Source: Roseibaca calidilacus (GTDB lineage: Bacteria > Pseudomonadota > Alphaproteobacteria > Rhodobacterales > Rhodobacteraceae). Taken from it: a stretch of 64,000 nucleotides of DNA. Of the stretch, positions 18,440 to 26,162 are shown piece after piece. Position 1 is the stretch's first letter. Each line of letters starts with the position of its first letter. Below the pieces are notes generated by a model that saw only the letters and a program-made list of their open reading frames with translations, ran no database searches and was not told the DNA's origin. Location: NCBI RefSeq assembly GCF_001517585.1, contig NZ_FBYC01000001.1:124001-188000 (forward strand), in the 5' to 3' direction. The position numbers were made by a program, and so were the translations under genes.

Positions 18440-18792
18440 ACAGGTGCGGAACGAGGGACAGTATCAGTGTGGCGCGAGTGTTCCGGCTCAACACCATGTG
18501 ATAGACATGGGCGTGCTGGCGCGCATTTCCAGAGTTTTGACAAAAAGGTGAAACTTGGTTGCTGGCGGGCGATAGTTGATGACAGGAATTGCCTAGGGCA
18601 AAGCAATACACGCGCTTTTGCTCGACGGCGGACTGTCAAATAGTGAATACAAGGCAACCCAAACGCGATTGAAACCCAAGATCCCCGACCGCCAAAACAG
18701 GGTTGATGGCTCGATCATGCCGCATGTGACTTTACGCAGCGGCCAATGGCCAGCCCCTCTACATGGCCTTGGAAAGCACCGAAAGAACCCTG
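18440..18792. other. Unassigned 353-bp stretch next to IS cluster
   Basis: No supported protein gene. On the minus strand a possible 32-residue hydrophobic peptide (starts MVLSRNTRATLILSL, ATG near 18498) runs into the orphan terminator, and the same DNA could be the body of a small RNA ending there. The right part is the target sequence of the IS21 fragment and has no recognised homology. Confidence 0.35.
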
Positions 18793-19059
18793 TGTTGATT
18801 GCCACTGAGATTTGACCCGGTAATCGCCAAAACTGTCATTGAGAATTGACCCATGTGCAACCTTGCCCCGGCTTGAACCAGCTGGGGGCAAATGGAGTGA
18901 TCGACATGGGATTTTTGAAGGTAATCAGAACATGGGCGCTGCGAGACAAGATGCCCATTCGCGAGATTGCACGGCGCACGGGCATATCGCGCAACACTAT
19001 CAAGAAATATCTGCGGGAGGGGATTGTTGAACCGGCGTTTCAGACGCCGGATCGTCCTA
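18793..19059 (+). mobile_element. IS21-family element, left-end fragment
   Basis: The end begins TGTTGATTGCC, as IS21-family tips do, and carries two related 15-bp repeats: ACTGAGATTTGACCC (18804-18818) and ATTGAGAATTGACCC (18838-18852). Such repeats are the terminal IstA-binding sites. The fragment continues into the 5' part of istA and stops abruptly at the IS5-family element (TA at 19058-19059). The rest of istA, all of istB and the right end are missing from the window. Confidence 0.85.
18897..19059 (+). pseudogene. istA: istA, truncated IS21 transposase (N-terminal fragment)
   Basis: From GTG 18897, or ATG 18906, the frame encodes about 54 residues of the IstA N-terminal helix-turn-helix: GFLKVIRTWALRDKMPIREI, then ARRTGISRNTIKKYLREG and VEPAFQTPDRP. 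This is the DNA-binding part only; the DDE catalytic core is absent. After 19059 the frame runs into the IS5-family end and stops at 19076. It cannot encode an active transposase. Confidence 0.85.
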
Positions 19060-19899
19060 GGCTCAGGACCCATTGATTTCACCTTTGCGGCGTGATTCAC
19101 GCTCCGCAAGGAGACTGATCAATGAGCAATCTTTTCTGGCTGACCGACGCCCAGATGGAGCGTCTAAAACCCTTCTTCCCCAAGAGCCATGGCAAGCCTC
19201 GCGTTGACGACAGACGCGTTCTCAGCGGGATAATCTTCATCAATCGCAATGGGTTGCGGTGGTGCGACGCGCCCAAGGAATATGGTCCGCACAAGACCTT
19301 ATACAACCGCTGGAAGCGCTGGAGCGATATGGGCGTGTTCGCCCGGATCATGGCGGGTCTGGCGGCGGAGGGGACTGAGACCAAGACGGTCATGATCGAC
19401 GCCACATATCTGAAAGCACATCGCACGGCTTCGAGCCTGCGGGTCAAAAAGGGGGGCCTGGCCGCCTGATCGGTCGCACGAAAGGCGGCATGAATACCAA
19501 ACTGCATGCTGTCACAGATGCTATCGGTCGCCCCATTACCTTCTTCATGTCGGCCGGACAGGTCAGCGACTACACCGGTGCGGCGGCTTTGCTGCGGGAG
19601 TTGCCAGAAGCTGATTGGCTGCTTGCAGATCGCGGCTATGATGCGGACTGGTTCAGAGATGCGTTGAAAGACAAAGAGATAAAGCCCTGCATCCCTGGTC
19701 GAAAGAAGCGCAAGACCCCTGTGAAATACGACAAGCGACGCTACAAACGGCGCAACCGGATCGAGATCATGTTCGGTCGGCTAAAGGATTGGCGCAGGAT
19801 CGCCACTCGCTACGACAGATGCCCAAAGGTGTTCCTTTCCGCAGTCGCGCTCGCAGCAACCGTCCTCTTCTGGCTGTGAATATCAATGAGTCTGGAGCC
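19060..19899 (+). mobile_element. IS5-family (IS427-like) insertion sequence, 840 bp
   Basis: The ends are imperfect inverted repeats: GGCTCAGGACCCATTGAT at the left (19060-19077) and the complement of GGCTCCAGACTCATTGAT at the right (19882-19899), 15 of 18 matching. TA flanks both ends (19058-19059 and 19900-19901) within CCTA/TAGG, matching the TA or YTAR target preference of the group. The flanks come from two different IS elements (IS21 on the left, IS1182 on the right), so this copy was probably formed by recombination between two insertions, not by one simple insertion. Confidence 0.88.
19122..19879 (+). CDS. IS5-family transposase, made by -1 ribosomal frameshift
   Basis: Two frames encode one DDE transposase. 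Frame 1 (19122-19469) has the N-terminal DUF4096-type domain (FWLTDAQMERLKPFFP, WCDAPKEYGPHKTLYNRWKR) and the first catalytic Asp in VMIDATYLKAHRTA. Frame 2 continues MNTKLHAVTDAIGRPITFF, the second Asp in LLADRGYDADWF and the catalytic Glu in RRNRIEIMFGRLKDWRRIATRYDR. They overlap at a classical slippery heptamer G GGG GGC (19451-19457, read in frame 1). A -1 slip there gives PGRLIGRTKGG followed by MNTKLHAV, exactly the sequence expected for the family, and a product of 252 residues. All three DDE residues and both ends are present, so it may be active. Confidence 0.9.
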
Positions 19900-21162
19900 T
19901 AGGCCGAGGATGCGTTTGAGGTGGGCGAAGAGCATCTCGACCTTTTTGCGCAGGCGCATGGAGATGGCGTATTGTCTGGTCTTGGCGATGTCGCGGGCGA
20001 CCTGGCGGGCATCTTCGTGTTCTTCGCGGGTGATGGACCGGAAGTCGGCGTTGGGGCAGCAGCGTGACTTCGAGGGGCAGGCTTGGCAGGTGAGCTTCAA
20101 GCAACGATATTTTGCGACGCCCTTACCCGTCGGTCCTCGGTTCGGGTCGGAATAGTTCCGGCGGAACTGCTTCATCTCTTTACCCTCAGGGCAGATGTAT
20201 TGGTCGTTCTCAGCGTCCCATTCAAAGTCTGCCCGGCTCCAGGTTCCGTCGTTACGGCCCGACTTGTCGAAGACCGGGATATGCGGTGCTATCTTGCGGT
20301 CGACCAGCCAGCCCAGCAGCGGCCCGGTGCCGTAGGCGGTGTCTGCAATAAGCCGCTCGGGATACAGGTCGAACCGTTCCTTCACTCTCTTCAACATGGT
20401 CTTGGTCGATCCGACTTCTGCCTGCCGGATCGATCTGGTCGCTTCCACGTCGACGATGACACCGTGATCGGTGTCGATCAGGTAATTGTCGGAATAGCTG
20501 AAGAAAGCAGGGCCCTTGCGGGCTGCTGTCCACTGACTGGCGGGATCAGAATGCGAGGTGAACTTGGGCTCCACCTCGCTGGCCGCACCGAATGCGGCCT
20601 CATCCAGCGTGTCGAGATACTCGCGGACGGCGCGGGGCGCATTTACTGGGTCGATCCTTGCCGCATCCCAGTCTTCCTTTGGCGTGGAGTTCTGTTTGTT
20701 CGCATCGGCTTCGATTAGGCTGGCATCAATGGCCATGCGCTGGCCGCTGACCAGACCTTCCGCGATGCAACGCGCGACAGTCGTCTCAAACAGGTGGCGC
20801 AGCAGTTCGCTGTCACGAAAGCGCCCATGCCGGTTCTTGGAAAACGTTGAGTGATCCGGGACCCGGTCGCTCAGATCGAGGCGACAAAACCAGCGATATG
20901 CGAGGTTCAGATGCACCTCTTCGCAGAGCCGCCGCTCTGACCGGATGCCGAAACAATATCCGACCAGCAGCATACGGATCAGCAGTTCTGGATCGACTGA
21001 CGGGCGGCCTGTATGGCTGTAGAACTCCGCCAGATGGGCACGGATGCTGCTCAGGTCGACGAACCGGTCGATGGATCGCAGCAGGTGATCCATGGGGATG
21101 TGATCCTCAAGCGAGAACTCGTAAAACAGCGCCGGTTGCGCTTCCTGCCTCGGTCCCATCAT
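19810..21162 (-). pseudogene. IS1182-family transposase, C-terminus replaced by IS5 sequence
   Basis: The start at 21162 (GGGGAGGA upstream) gives MMGPRQEAQPALFYEFSLED. Characteristic segments follow: LLIRMLLVGYCFGIRSERRLCEEVHLNLAYRWFCRLDL, QRMAIDASLIEADANKQN (Asp), ERLIADTAYGTGPLLGWLV (Asp), the Cys-rich CPEGKE and CQACPSKSRCCPN knuckle, and VEMLFAHLKRILGL (Glu). After this (about 19902) the reading frame crosses into the IS5-family end and codes unrelated residues to 19810. The natural C-terminus, about 25 residues, is lost, although all three acidic residues remain. Probably inactive. Confidence 0.88.
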
Positions 21163-21234
21163 CGCCGATCCTCCCCTCAATATAGGAATTGAATCAGCAG
21201 TTCGGCTCTCGATCAAGGAAGAGTTTTTCAACAA
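19902..21234 (-). mobile_element. IS1182-family element, 3'-truncated
   Basis: The upstream end lies near 21234, where the minus strand begins TTGTTGAAAAACTC, a tip sequence seen in this family. The other end has been removed at 19901, where the IS5-family element begins. The 3' part of the transposase gene and the distal inverted repeat are absent and do not reappear on the other side of the IS5 copy. Confidence 0.8.
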
Positions 21235-21517
21235 AATACGCCCTTCGCGAGGACAAAACGCCCCGGATCATTTTATCCCGGCAGCGTCGGTAAGGCCGAA
21301 GAAGGTTGGGCACGGTGGAAAGAAAGTAGTCTTATGTCCGTCAGACTTCTTCCCTTCCTCCGACCTGGCCGAGTTCTTTGGAACAAAGGTCGCATCATCG
21401 GCCAGAAACGCTCGCTCCTGCTGCGGCAGGCCTGATCCATCAGTGTCTGCCTAGATATGGCGTGCAATGCGCGGGACCTCGCGCTGTTCAATATGGCAGT
21501 CGACAGCAAACTGCGCG
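21235..21517. other. Unassigned 283-bp spacer beside IS1182 end
   Basis: No supported gene. The sequence lies between the IS1182-family tip and the end of the Nudix-like gene. An open frame on the minus strand has no RBS or recognisable motif. It may be decayed DNA from earlier insertions. Confidence 0.3.
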
Positions 21518-22276
21518 TCACGTTTTCCCCAGACGTCGGAGCAGGTCACGACAGACAAGGGCGGAACTCATTTTCATTTCAGTTCCGTCCAGCAGCAGGT
21601 GATGCATTTCATCAAGGCTGACGCGCTTTGCCCAGTCAATTTCACCATCATGGCACTCTGGGGTGAAATTCCCAGGCAGGTCGAGATCGAAGATGATCAG
21701 CACCTCGCGCAGAAAGCCGCGCTCGCTGGGATACTGGACCGACATCCGCGAGACGGGCTTCAAGTCAGCCAGTTGCGCGGATGTCAGGCCGGCTTCCTGC
21801 CAACTTTCCAGTCGCACCGTCTGTTCGATGCCATGCCCTGCAGCACAACCGCCTGCAACCAAGGTATCGAAGCGGTTGGCGTTCCATTCCGCATGGGCTG
21901 CGCGGCGCGACAGCCAGACCTGCGGCGGGCCACTACCCTGCACCAGCCCGTTGACATGGACCTTATGCACCCAAAGGCCAAGAATACGCACCGCGCTGCG
22001 ATCGATCACGGCTAGTTCCGGCCCCTCGGGGACAAGGCGTAGCGCCATCAACTCGCCTCTTGCTGGACCGATCATGCCCGTCTTGTGCAGGGCCGCGCGG
22101 ACATCTTCCAGCCTGTCTGACAGTGGTGCGCGCGCGCAGAGTTCCAATCGCGCCCCGTCAGCTTTTGCCCGCAAAAGCCCAAGTTTTTCCAGATATTCAG
22201 CCACATCAAAGGGGATCGCACCTGCCGTCAGTTCGGCATCAGGAATATGAAAGCTGCGATAGACAGTACTGATCAT
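21518..22276 (-). CDS. DUF4743/Nudix-fold protein with degenerate Nudix box
   Basis: A 252-residue protein with the layout of Nudix hydrolases that carry an N-terminal DUF4743 domain (about residues 1-125; ADLELCARAPLSDR-like region, then LGLWVHKVHVNGLV). The Nudix core begins VWLSRRAAHAEWNANRFDTLVAGG. The Nudix box is altered: where the consensus is G-x5-E-x7-REUxEExGU it reads GGCAAGHG…LESWQEAGL, so the Arg, one metal-binding Glu and the first Glu are replaced. Eukaryotic relatives act on damaged thiamine diphosphate. Here that is only a lead, strengthened by a ThiB/FbpA-like ABC transporter in the same operon. The ATG overlaps the ATPase stop by 4 bp. It is the last gene of the operon, next to IS debris. 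Confidence 0.75.
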   Translation of the reverse strand: MISTVYRSFHIPDAELTAGAIPFDVAEYLEKLGLLRAKADGARLELCARAPLSDRLEDVRAALHKTGMIGPARGELMALRLVPEGPELAVIDRSAVRILGLWVHKVHVNGLVQGSGPPQVWLSRRAAHAEWNANRFDTLVAGGCAAGHGIEQTVRLESWQEAGLTSAQLADLKPVSRMSVQYPSERGFLREVLIIFDLDLPGNFTPECHDGEIDWAKRVSLDEMHHLLLDGTEMKMSSALVCRDLLRRLGKT

Positions 22277-23337
22277 TCTGTGCCCACCGGGAAAACAACT
22301 GCTGCATCTCGCGCGAAAGACAGCCCCGCAATTTCGCCGAGTTTCAGGCGCTGATCGCTCATGACTGACAGGCTTTGTCCCCCGATATCAAGTGAGATGC
22401 GCCAATCGCGCCCCTCAAACAGCGCGCCGGTGACTTTTCCCGTCAAGGCGCCGCTGGTGGGCTCAGTTAGTCGCAAAGCCGCCGGACGCAGCATGACCAG
22501 CACATCCGCTTGCGGCGCGATGCCATCGCGCAAACCGTCCAGCGGCACATGCATGATTTGACCAGCGATATTTATCCCGGCGCAATCCGCGCCGTTCAAA
22601 TCTGCCATCTGACCGGATAACCGTGTCTCAAAACCAGCGAGCGTTGCAATCCAACTGGATCCCGGATGCGCAAAAAGCGTTTCGGGGGGGCCTGCCTGTT
22701 CGATCCGGCCTGCCTTCATCACCACCAGCTGATCGGCGAAGGAACAGGCTTCCAATGGGTCATGCGTCACATAGAGAACAGTCTTGCCGACTTCGGCAAA
22801 CAGGCGCGCAAATTCAAGCCGCATTTCAAGGCGCAACTGCACATCAAGATTTGACAGAGGCTCGTCCAGTAACAAGACATCTGGGTCCGTGGCAAGGGCG
22901 CGGGCAATGGCCACGCGCTGCTGCTGGCCGCCCGAAATCTGCGCGGGCAATCGGTCGGCCAAGGCTGATATCTGCATCTTATCCAGCAAACCTGCAACCC
23001 GCTCGGCCCGCGCTGACCGGCCCAGATGGCGCAGTCCATAGCCTACGATCTGCGCAACAGTCATATGTGGCCAGAGCGCATAATCCTGAAACACCATGTT
23101 CAGCCGTCGTTTCTGAGGTTCGAGCGCCCAGCCCGGGGTCGACAGCAGTTCGCCACCGATCATGATTTCTCCATCATCGGGCACATCCAGACCCGCGACC
23201 AACCGCAGAATAGTCGATTTGCCGCATCCCGAGGGGCCGACAAGACAGGCCACAGCCCCATCAGGTACGCTCAGATCAACCCCGTGCAGAATGGTCTGTT
23301 CCGCGAAACGCTTGGTCAGCCCGGTTATGGTCAGCAT
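22273..23337 (-). CDS. ABC transporter ATP-binding protein (FbpC/PotA/ThiQ type)
   Basis: A 354-residue ATPase of the iron(III)/polyamine/thiamine import class. Walker A GPSGCGKST (about residues 34-42), Q-loop VFQDYALWPHM, signature ISGGQQQRVAIARAL, Walker B VLLLDEPLSNLD and the H-loop YVTHDPLEA are all intact. A C-terminal TOBE-like regulatory domain fills about residues 250-354. It is the third open frame of a minus-strand operon (LysR–binding protein, permease, ATPase, Nudix-like) and overlaps the Nudix-like gene by 4 bp. It should energise the permease encoded 11 bp upstream. Substrate unknown. Confidence 0.93.
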   Translation of the reverse strand: MLTITGLTKRFAEQTILHGVDLSVPDGAVACLVGPSGCGKSTILRLVAGLDVPDDGEIMIGGELLSTPGWALEPQKRRLNMVFQDYALWPHMTVAQIVGYGLRHLGRSARAERVAGLLDKMQISALADRLPAQISGGQQQRVAIARALATDPDVLLLDEPLSNLDVQLRLEMRLEFARLFAEVGKTVLYVTHDPLEACSFADQLVVMKAGRIEQAGPPETLFAHPGSSWIATLAGFETRLSGQMADLNGADCAGINIAGQIMHVPLDGLRDGIAPQADVLVMLRPAALRLTEPTSGALTGKVTGALFEGRDWRISLDIGGQSLSVMSDQRLKLGEIAGLSFARDAAVVFPVGTE

Positions 23338-23348
23338 ATTCGGCCCTT

Positions 23349-25091
23349 TCAGCTTGGCGCGCGAAGCAGGCGACGCAGCGCCGCCTTGGCAATGATTGAG
23401 ATTGTAGCAATGATGGCCACGGTCAGTCCCCCCGCCAGCAGGGTCGCAGCTGTTGCTGCGCCAAATTCTCCCTGCTCAAATGCGCGATTTACATAGACTG
23501 GCAGGACCTGCAGGCGCGGCGGCCGCAGGATGGAATTGATCGCAAGGTCAAACACGGCAGAGCCAAAAGCCGTCAGCGTGGCAGAGACCAGCGCTGCTGC
23601 CGTTAGCGGCACGACGATTGTGGCAATCCGGCGCGCCAGCCCTGCACCTTGCAGGGCTGCTGCGGCCAGCATGCTGGGTGGGACTTGCGCCATGGCCCCC
23701 AGAAGCACGCGCACGGCAATGGGAACAGCCCCCGCAATCCCGGCCAGAACAAGGATGTCTTCTGTCCCATAGAGTGACAGGCCCGCACGATCCACTGCTG
23801 GCGCGTTCCATACGAAGATATAGCCAATCCCCAGCACCACACCTGGCACGGCCAGCGACAGGGTGCAGGTCAGATCGATCAGCCGGTTCAGGCGAAACTC
23901 GGAAAAGGTTAGAACATAAGCCGCTGCCGCCGCGATCAGGCCCGCGCCCACAGCCGCCCGCGCCGCGATCCAGAGCGAGGTTGAGAGTGCCGACAGGAAC
24001 GCGCCGCCAGTTTCCAGCACAAAGCCGTAATGCCGCAAGGTCAGATTTGAAAAGCCGATCCCGGCCGAGATACGGTCTGTGAAGGACACAAGCACACTCG
24101 CGCCGATGGGAATGATCAACGCAAAGGTCAGCGCAAGCATTGCCGCGCCATTGGCCACAAGACCGGGGCGCAAAGAAGATGCGGCCTGCAACTGCGCCCG
24201 CGCGCCCAGAAAGTCATAACGCCGCCGCCGCAACACCCAGAAATAGAGAAGAACCGCCAGCAGCATGATCCCCGTCACATAGAGCGCCAGCACCCCGGCC
24301 AGATCAAAGCGGATCGGAGATTGATTGATCGCAACATAGATCGCATAAGTCAGTGTCGGGAAACGGTAAGTTGTGGCCAGTGCTGCCGGAAGCCCGAAAT
24401 CCCCCAGTACATCAATGAAAATCAGCACTGCACCGGACAGGACGGCAGGCAGCAGCATGGGCACACGCACGCTCCAGAAGACCCGCGCGCCCGATGCCCC
24501 ACAGAGCCGCGCGGCATGGCCATAATCGTCCATCCGCCATTGCAGCCCCGCTGAGACAGCAATGTAAGCGAAGGGCCAGGATTTCAGCGCCATTACCGCC
24601 GCCAAACCCCATGGATTGAAGATCAGATCCGGCACAAAGCTTAGGCCGAGCCACTGATTTGCGATGCCACCGCGACTGGCAAACAGAATCCAGCCCTGCG
24701 CAAGGATGAAAGAGGGCAGGATGATGATTGCCCAGGCCGCGACATCCATTGCGGGTCCCAGCGACATGCGCCCTGAATGGCGCAGCACGGCAAGCGCTGT
24801 GCCCATCGCACAACCTGCGACCGCCGCGATAGAGGCAAGAAACAGGGAATTCCACAGGGATCGTCGCCAAAGGGGGCGCTCAAATATCTCCAGCAGCAGC
24901 GACAGCCCGGCGCGTTCTGCCTGCCCGGTAAAAGCACCGGGCACGAAGGCCTGCGCCACGACTGCAGCCATCGGGGCCAGAACCAGAAGACCCAGAGCCG
25001 CGACCACCACCAGCCCCAGCACATCCTCGGGCAGAAGCCGGAAGCGGGCCGGGCGCGGGCTGCGCGCAAAAGACCGGAATGAAAGTGTCAT
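23349..25091 (-). CDS. ABC transporter permease, two fused BPD domains (FbpB/ThiP type)
   Basis: A 580-residue inner-membrane protein with about 12 TM helices in two homologous halves. Each half carries an EAA-like cytoplasmic loop: DYGHAARLCGASGARVFWSVRVPMLLPAVLSG in the first and MLAAAALQGAGLARRIATIVVPLTAAAL in the second. Fused permeases of this size are typical of iron(III) (FbpB) and thiamine (ThiP) importers. The ATG at 25091 is preferred; a GTG at 25133, 12 bp after the binding-protein stop, would add 14 residues. Neither has a strong RBS, suggesting translational coupling to the preceding gene. Confidence 0.92.
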   Translation of the reverse strand: MTLSFRSFARSPRPARFRLLPEDVLGLVVVAALGLLVLAPMAAVVAQAFVPGAFTGQAERAGLSLLLEIFERPLWRRSLWNSLFLASIAAVAGCAMGTALAVLRHSGRMSLGPAMDVAAWAIIILPSFILAQGWILFASRGGIANQWLGLSFVPDLIFNPWGLAAVMALKSWPFAYIAVSAGLQWRMDDYGHAARLCGASGARVFWSVRVPMLLPAVLSGAVLIFIDVLGDFGLPAALATTYRFPTLTYAIYVAINQSPIRFDLAGVLALYVTGIMLLAVLLYFWVLRRRRYDFLGARAQLQAASSLRPGLVANGAAMLALTFALIIPIGASVLVSFTDRISAGIGFSNLTLRHYGFVLETGGAFLSALSTSLWIAARAAVGAGLIAAAAAYVLTFSEFRLNRLIDLTCTLSLAVPGVVLGIGYIFVWNAPAVDRAGLSLYGTEDILVLAGIAGAVPIAVRVLLGAMAQVPPSMLAAAALQGAGLARRIATIVVPLTAAALVSATLTAFGSAVFDLAINSILRPPRLQVLPVYVNRAFEQGEFGAATAATLLAGGLTVAIIATISIIAKAALRRLLRAPS

Positions 25092-25145
25092 GGTCGGTGT
25101 CCCTGATGGGACGGGCGCAGCCAAGGTGGCCACGCCCGCCTGCGC

Positions 25146-26162
25146 TCAGTTCAGCGCCTGATCCGCGAACCATGTCTTGATTGCGGCCTCATGCTCGACA
25201 GCAAACGCGTCAGAGGCAACGACGAAGCGCGATCCCGCGGGCGGGCCATCGGCACGGGGCTCCGCCCCGGTCACGGTGGGTTCGAATTTGCCATCTGTCG
25301 GGACAGAAGCGGCCAGATAGCTTTGCGTCGCCGGTTCCAGCAGCCATTCAACAAAAGCCTGTGCGGCCTCTGGCCGCGCGGTTGCCGCAGAAATAGCCGC
25401 GCCGCGCACCACGCCCGGCGCGCCCGTCTCGGGCCAGACCACATTTACTGGCACCTCACCGTCTGCCAGCACTGTATAGGCCACCTGCGAGGTGATCAGC
25501 GCCAGCGAGATTTCCCCCGAAGCCAAGGCACGCCCGGTTGGGCCATTTGTGCGGAAGACCCGCATGCCGTTGTCAAAGAAACTGGTGAACATCTCCTTGG
25601 CCGCGTCTTCGCCCATCATCTCGAAAAAGGCAGCGACACAAGGATAGGCAGGCGCAGCCACGGCCGGATCTGCCATGCCGAACATTCCCTCAAAACGGGG
25701 ATCGGCAAGATCGGCAAATTGTGTCGGCGGCGTCTCGACCAGATCCGTGCGATAGAGCATCACACATGACGCCGCCAGACCGATCGGGAACCAAGACCCG
25801 TTCTCGGCCAGATAGCTGCGGCCGATCTCATTGAGATTGTCGAGATTGGCGGGCACAACATCGCGCATCAATTGCCCCTGCCGGTCGAGCAGTTCGAACG
25901 TATAAGAGCCATTGAAGATCAGCGCATCCCATTGCGGATTGGCACTTTCAGCGGCGATGCGGGCCAGCAATTCGCCTCCGGACATCTGCACAACATCAAT
26001 CTCGCGGCCCGTATCGGACTCGAAGCGTTCGGTGATCACACCTTCAAAATCGTTGGTGTAGAGCACGAGTGGGCCCGTTGCATCCTGTGCAAGGGTGGGC
26101 GAGGCAAGGCTGGCTGCGGCGCCAAGCGCGGCAGAGCCGATGAGTTTCTGGATCGGGGTCAT
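25146..26162 (-). CDS. ABC transporter periplasmic substrate-binding protein (ThiB/FbpA-like), internal start
   Basis: Starting at ATG 26162 the frame encodes 338 residues. A signal peptide (MTPIQKLIGSAALGAAASLA, cleavage after LAQ) is followed by GPLVLYTNDFEGVITERFESDTGREIDVVQMSGGELLARIAAES, the N-terminal pattern of iron(III)/thiamine/2-aminoethylphosphonate binding proteins. Later segments include WDALIFNGSYTFELLDRQGQL, GLAASCVMLYRTDLV and PEAAQAFVEWLLEPATQSYLA, typical of type II receptors. AGGTGA lies about 10-12 nt upstream. Downstream are its permease and ATPase. The ligand is not readable, since the Tyr pair of iron binders is not obvious. Confidence 0.85.
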   Translation of the reverse strand: MTPIQKLIGSAALGAAASLASPTLAQDATGPLVLYTNDFEGVITERFESDTGREIDVVQMSGGELLARIAAESANPQWDALIFNGSYTFELLDRQGQLMRDVVPANLDNLNEIGRSYLAENGSWFPIGLAASCVMLYRTDLVETPPTQFADLADPRFEGMFGMADPAVAAPAYPCVAAFFEMMGEDAAKEMFTSFFDNGMRVFRTNGPTGRALASGEISLALITSQVAYTVLADGEVPVNVVWPETGAPGVVRGAAISAATARPEAAQAFVEWLLEPATQSYLAASVPTDGKFEPTVTGAEPRADGPPAGSRFVVASDAFAVEHEAAIKTWFADQALN

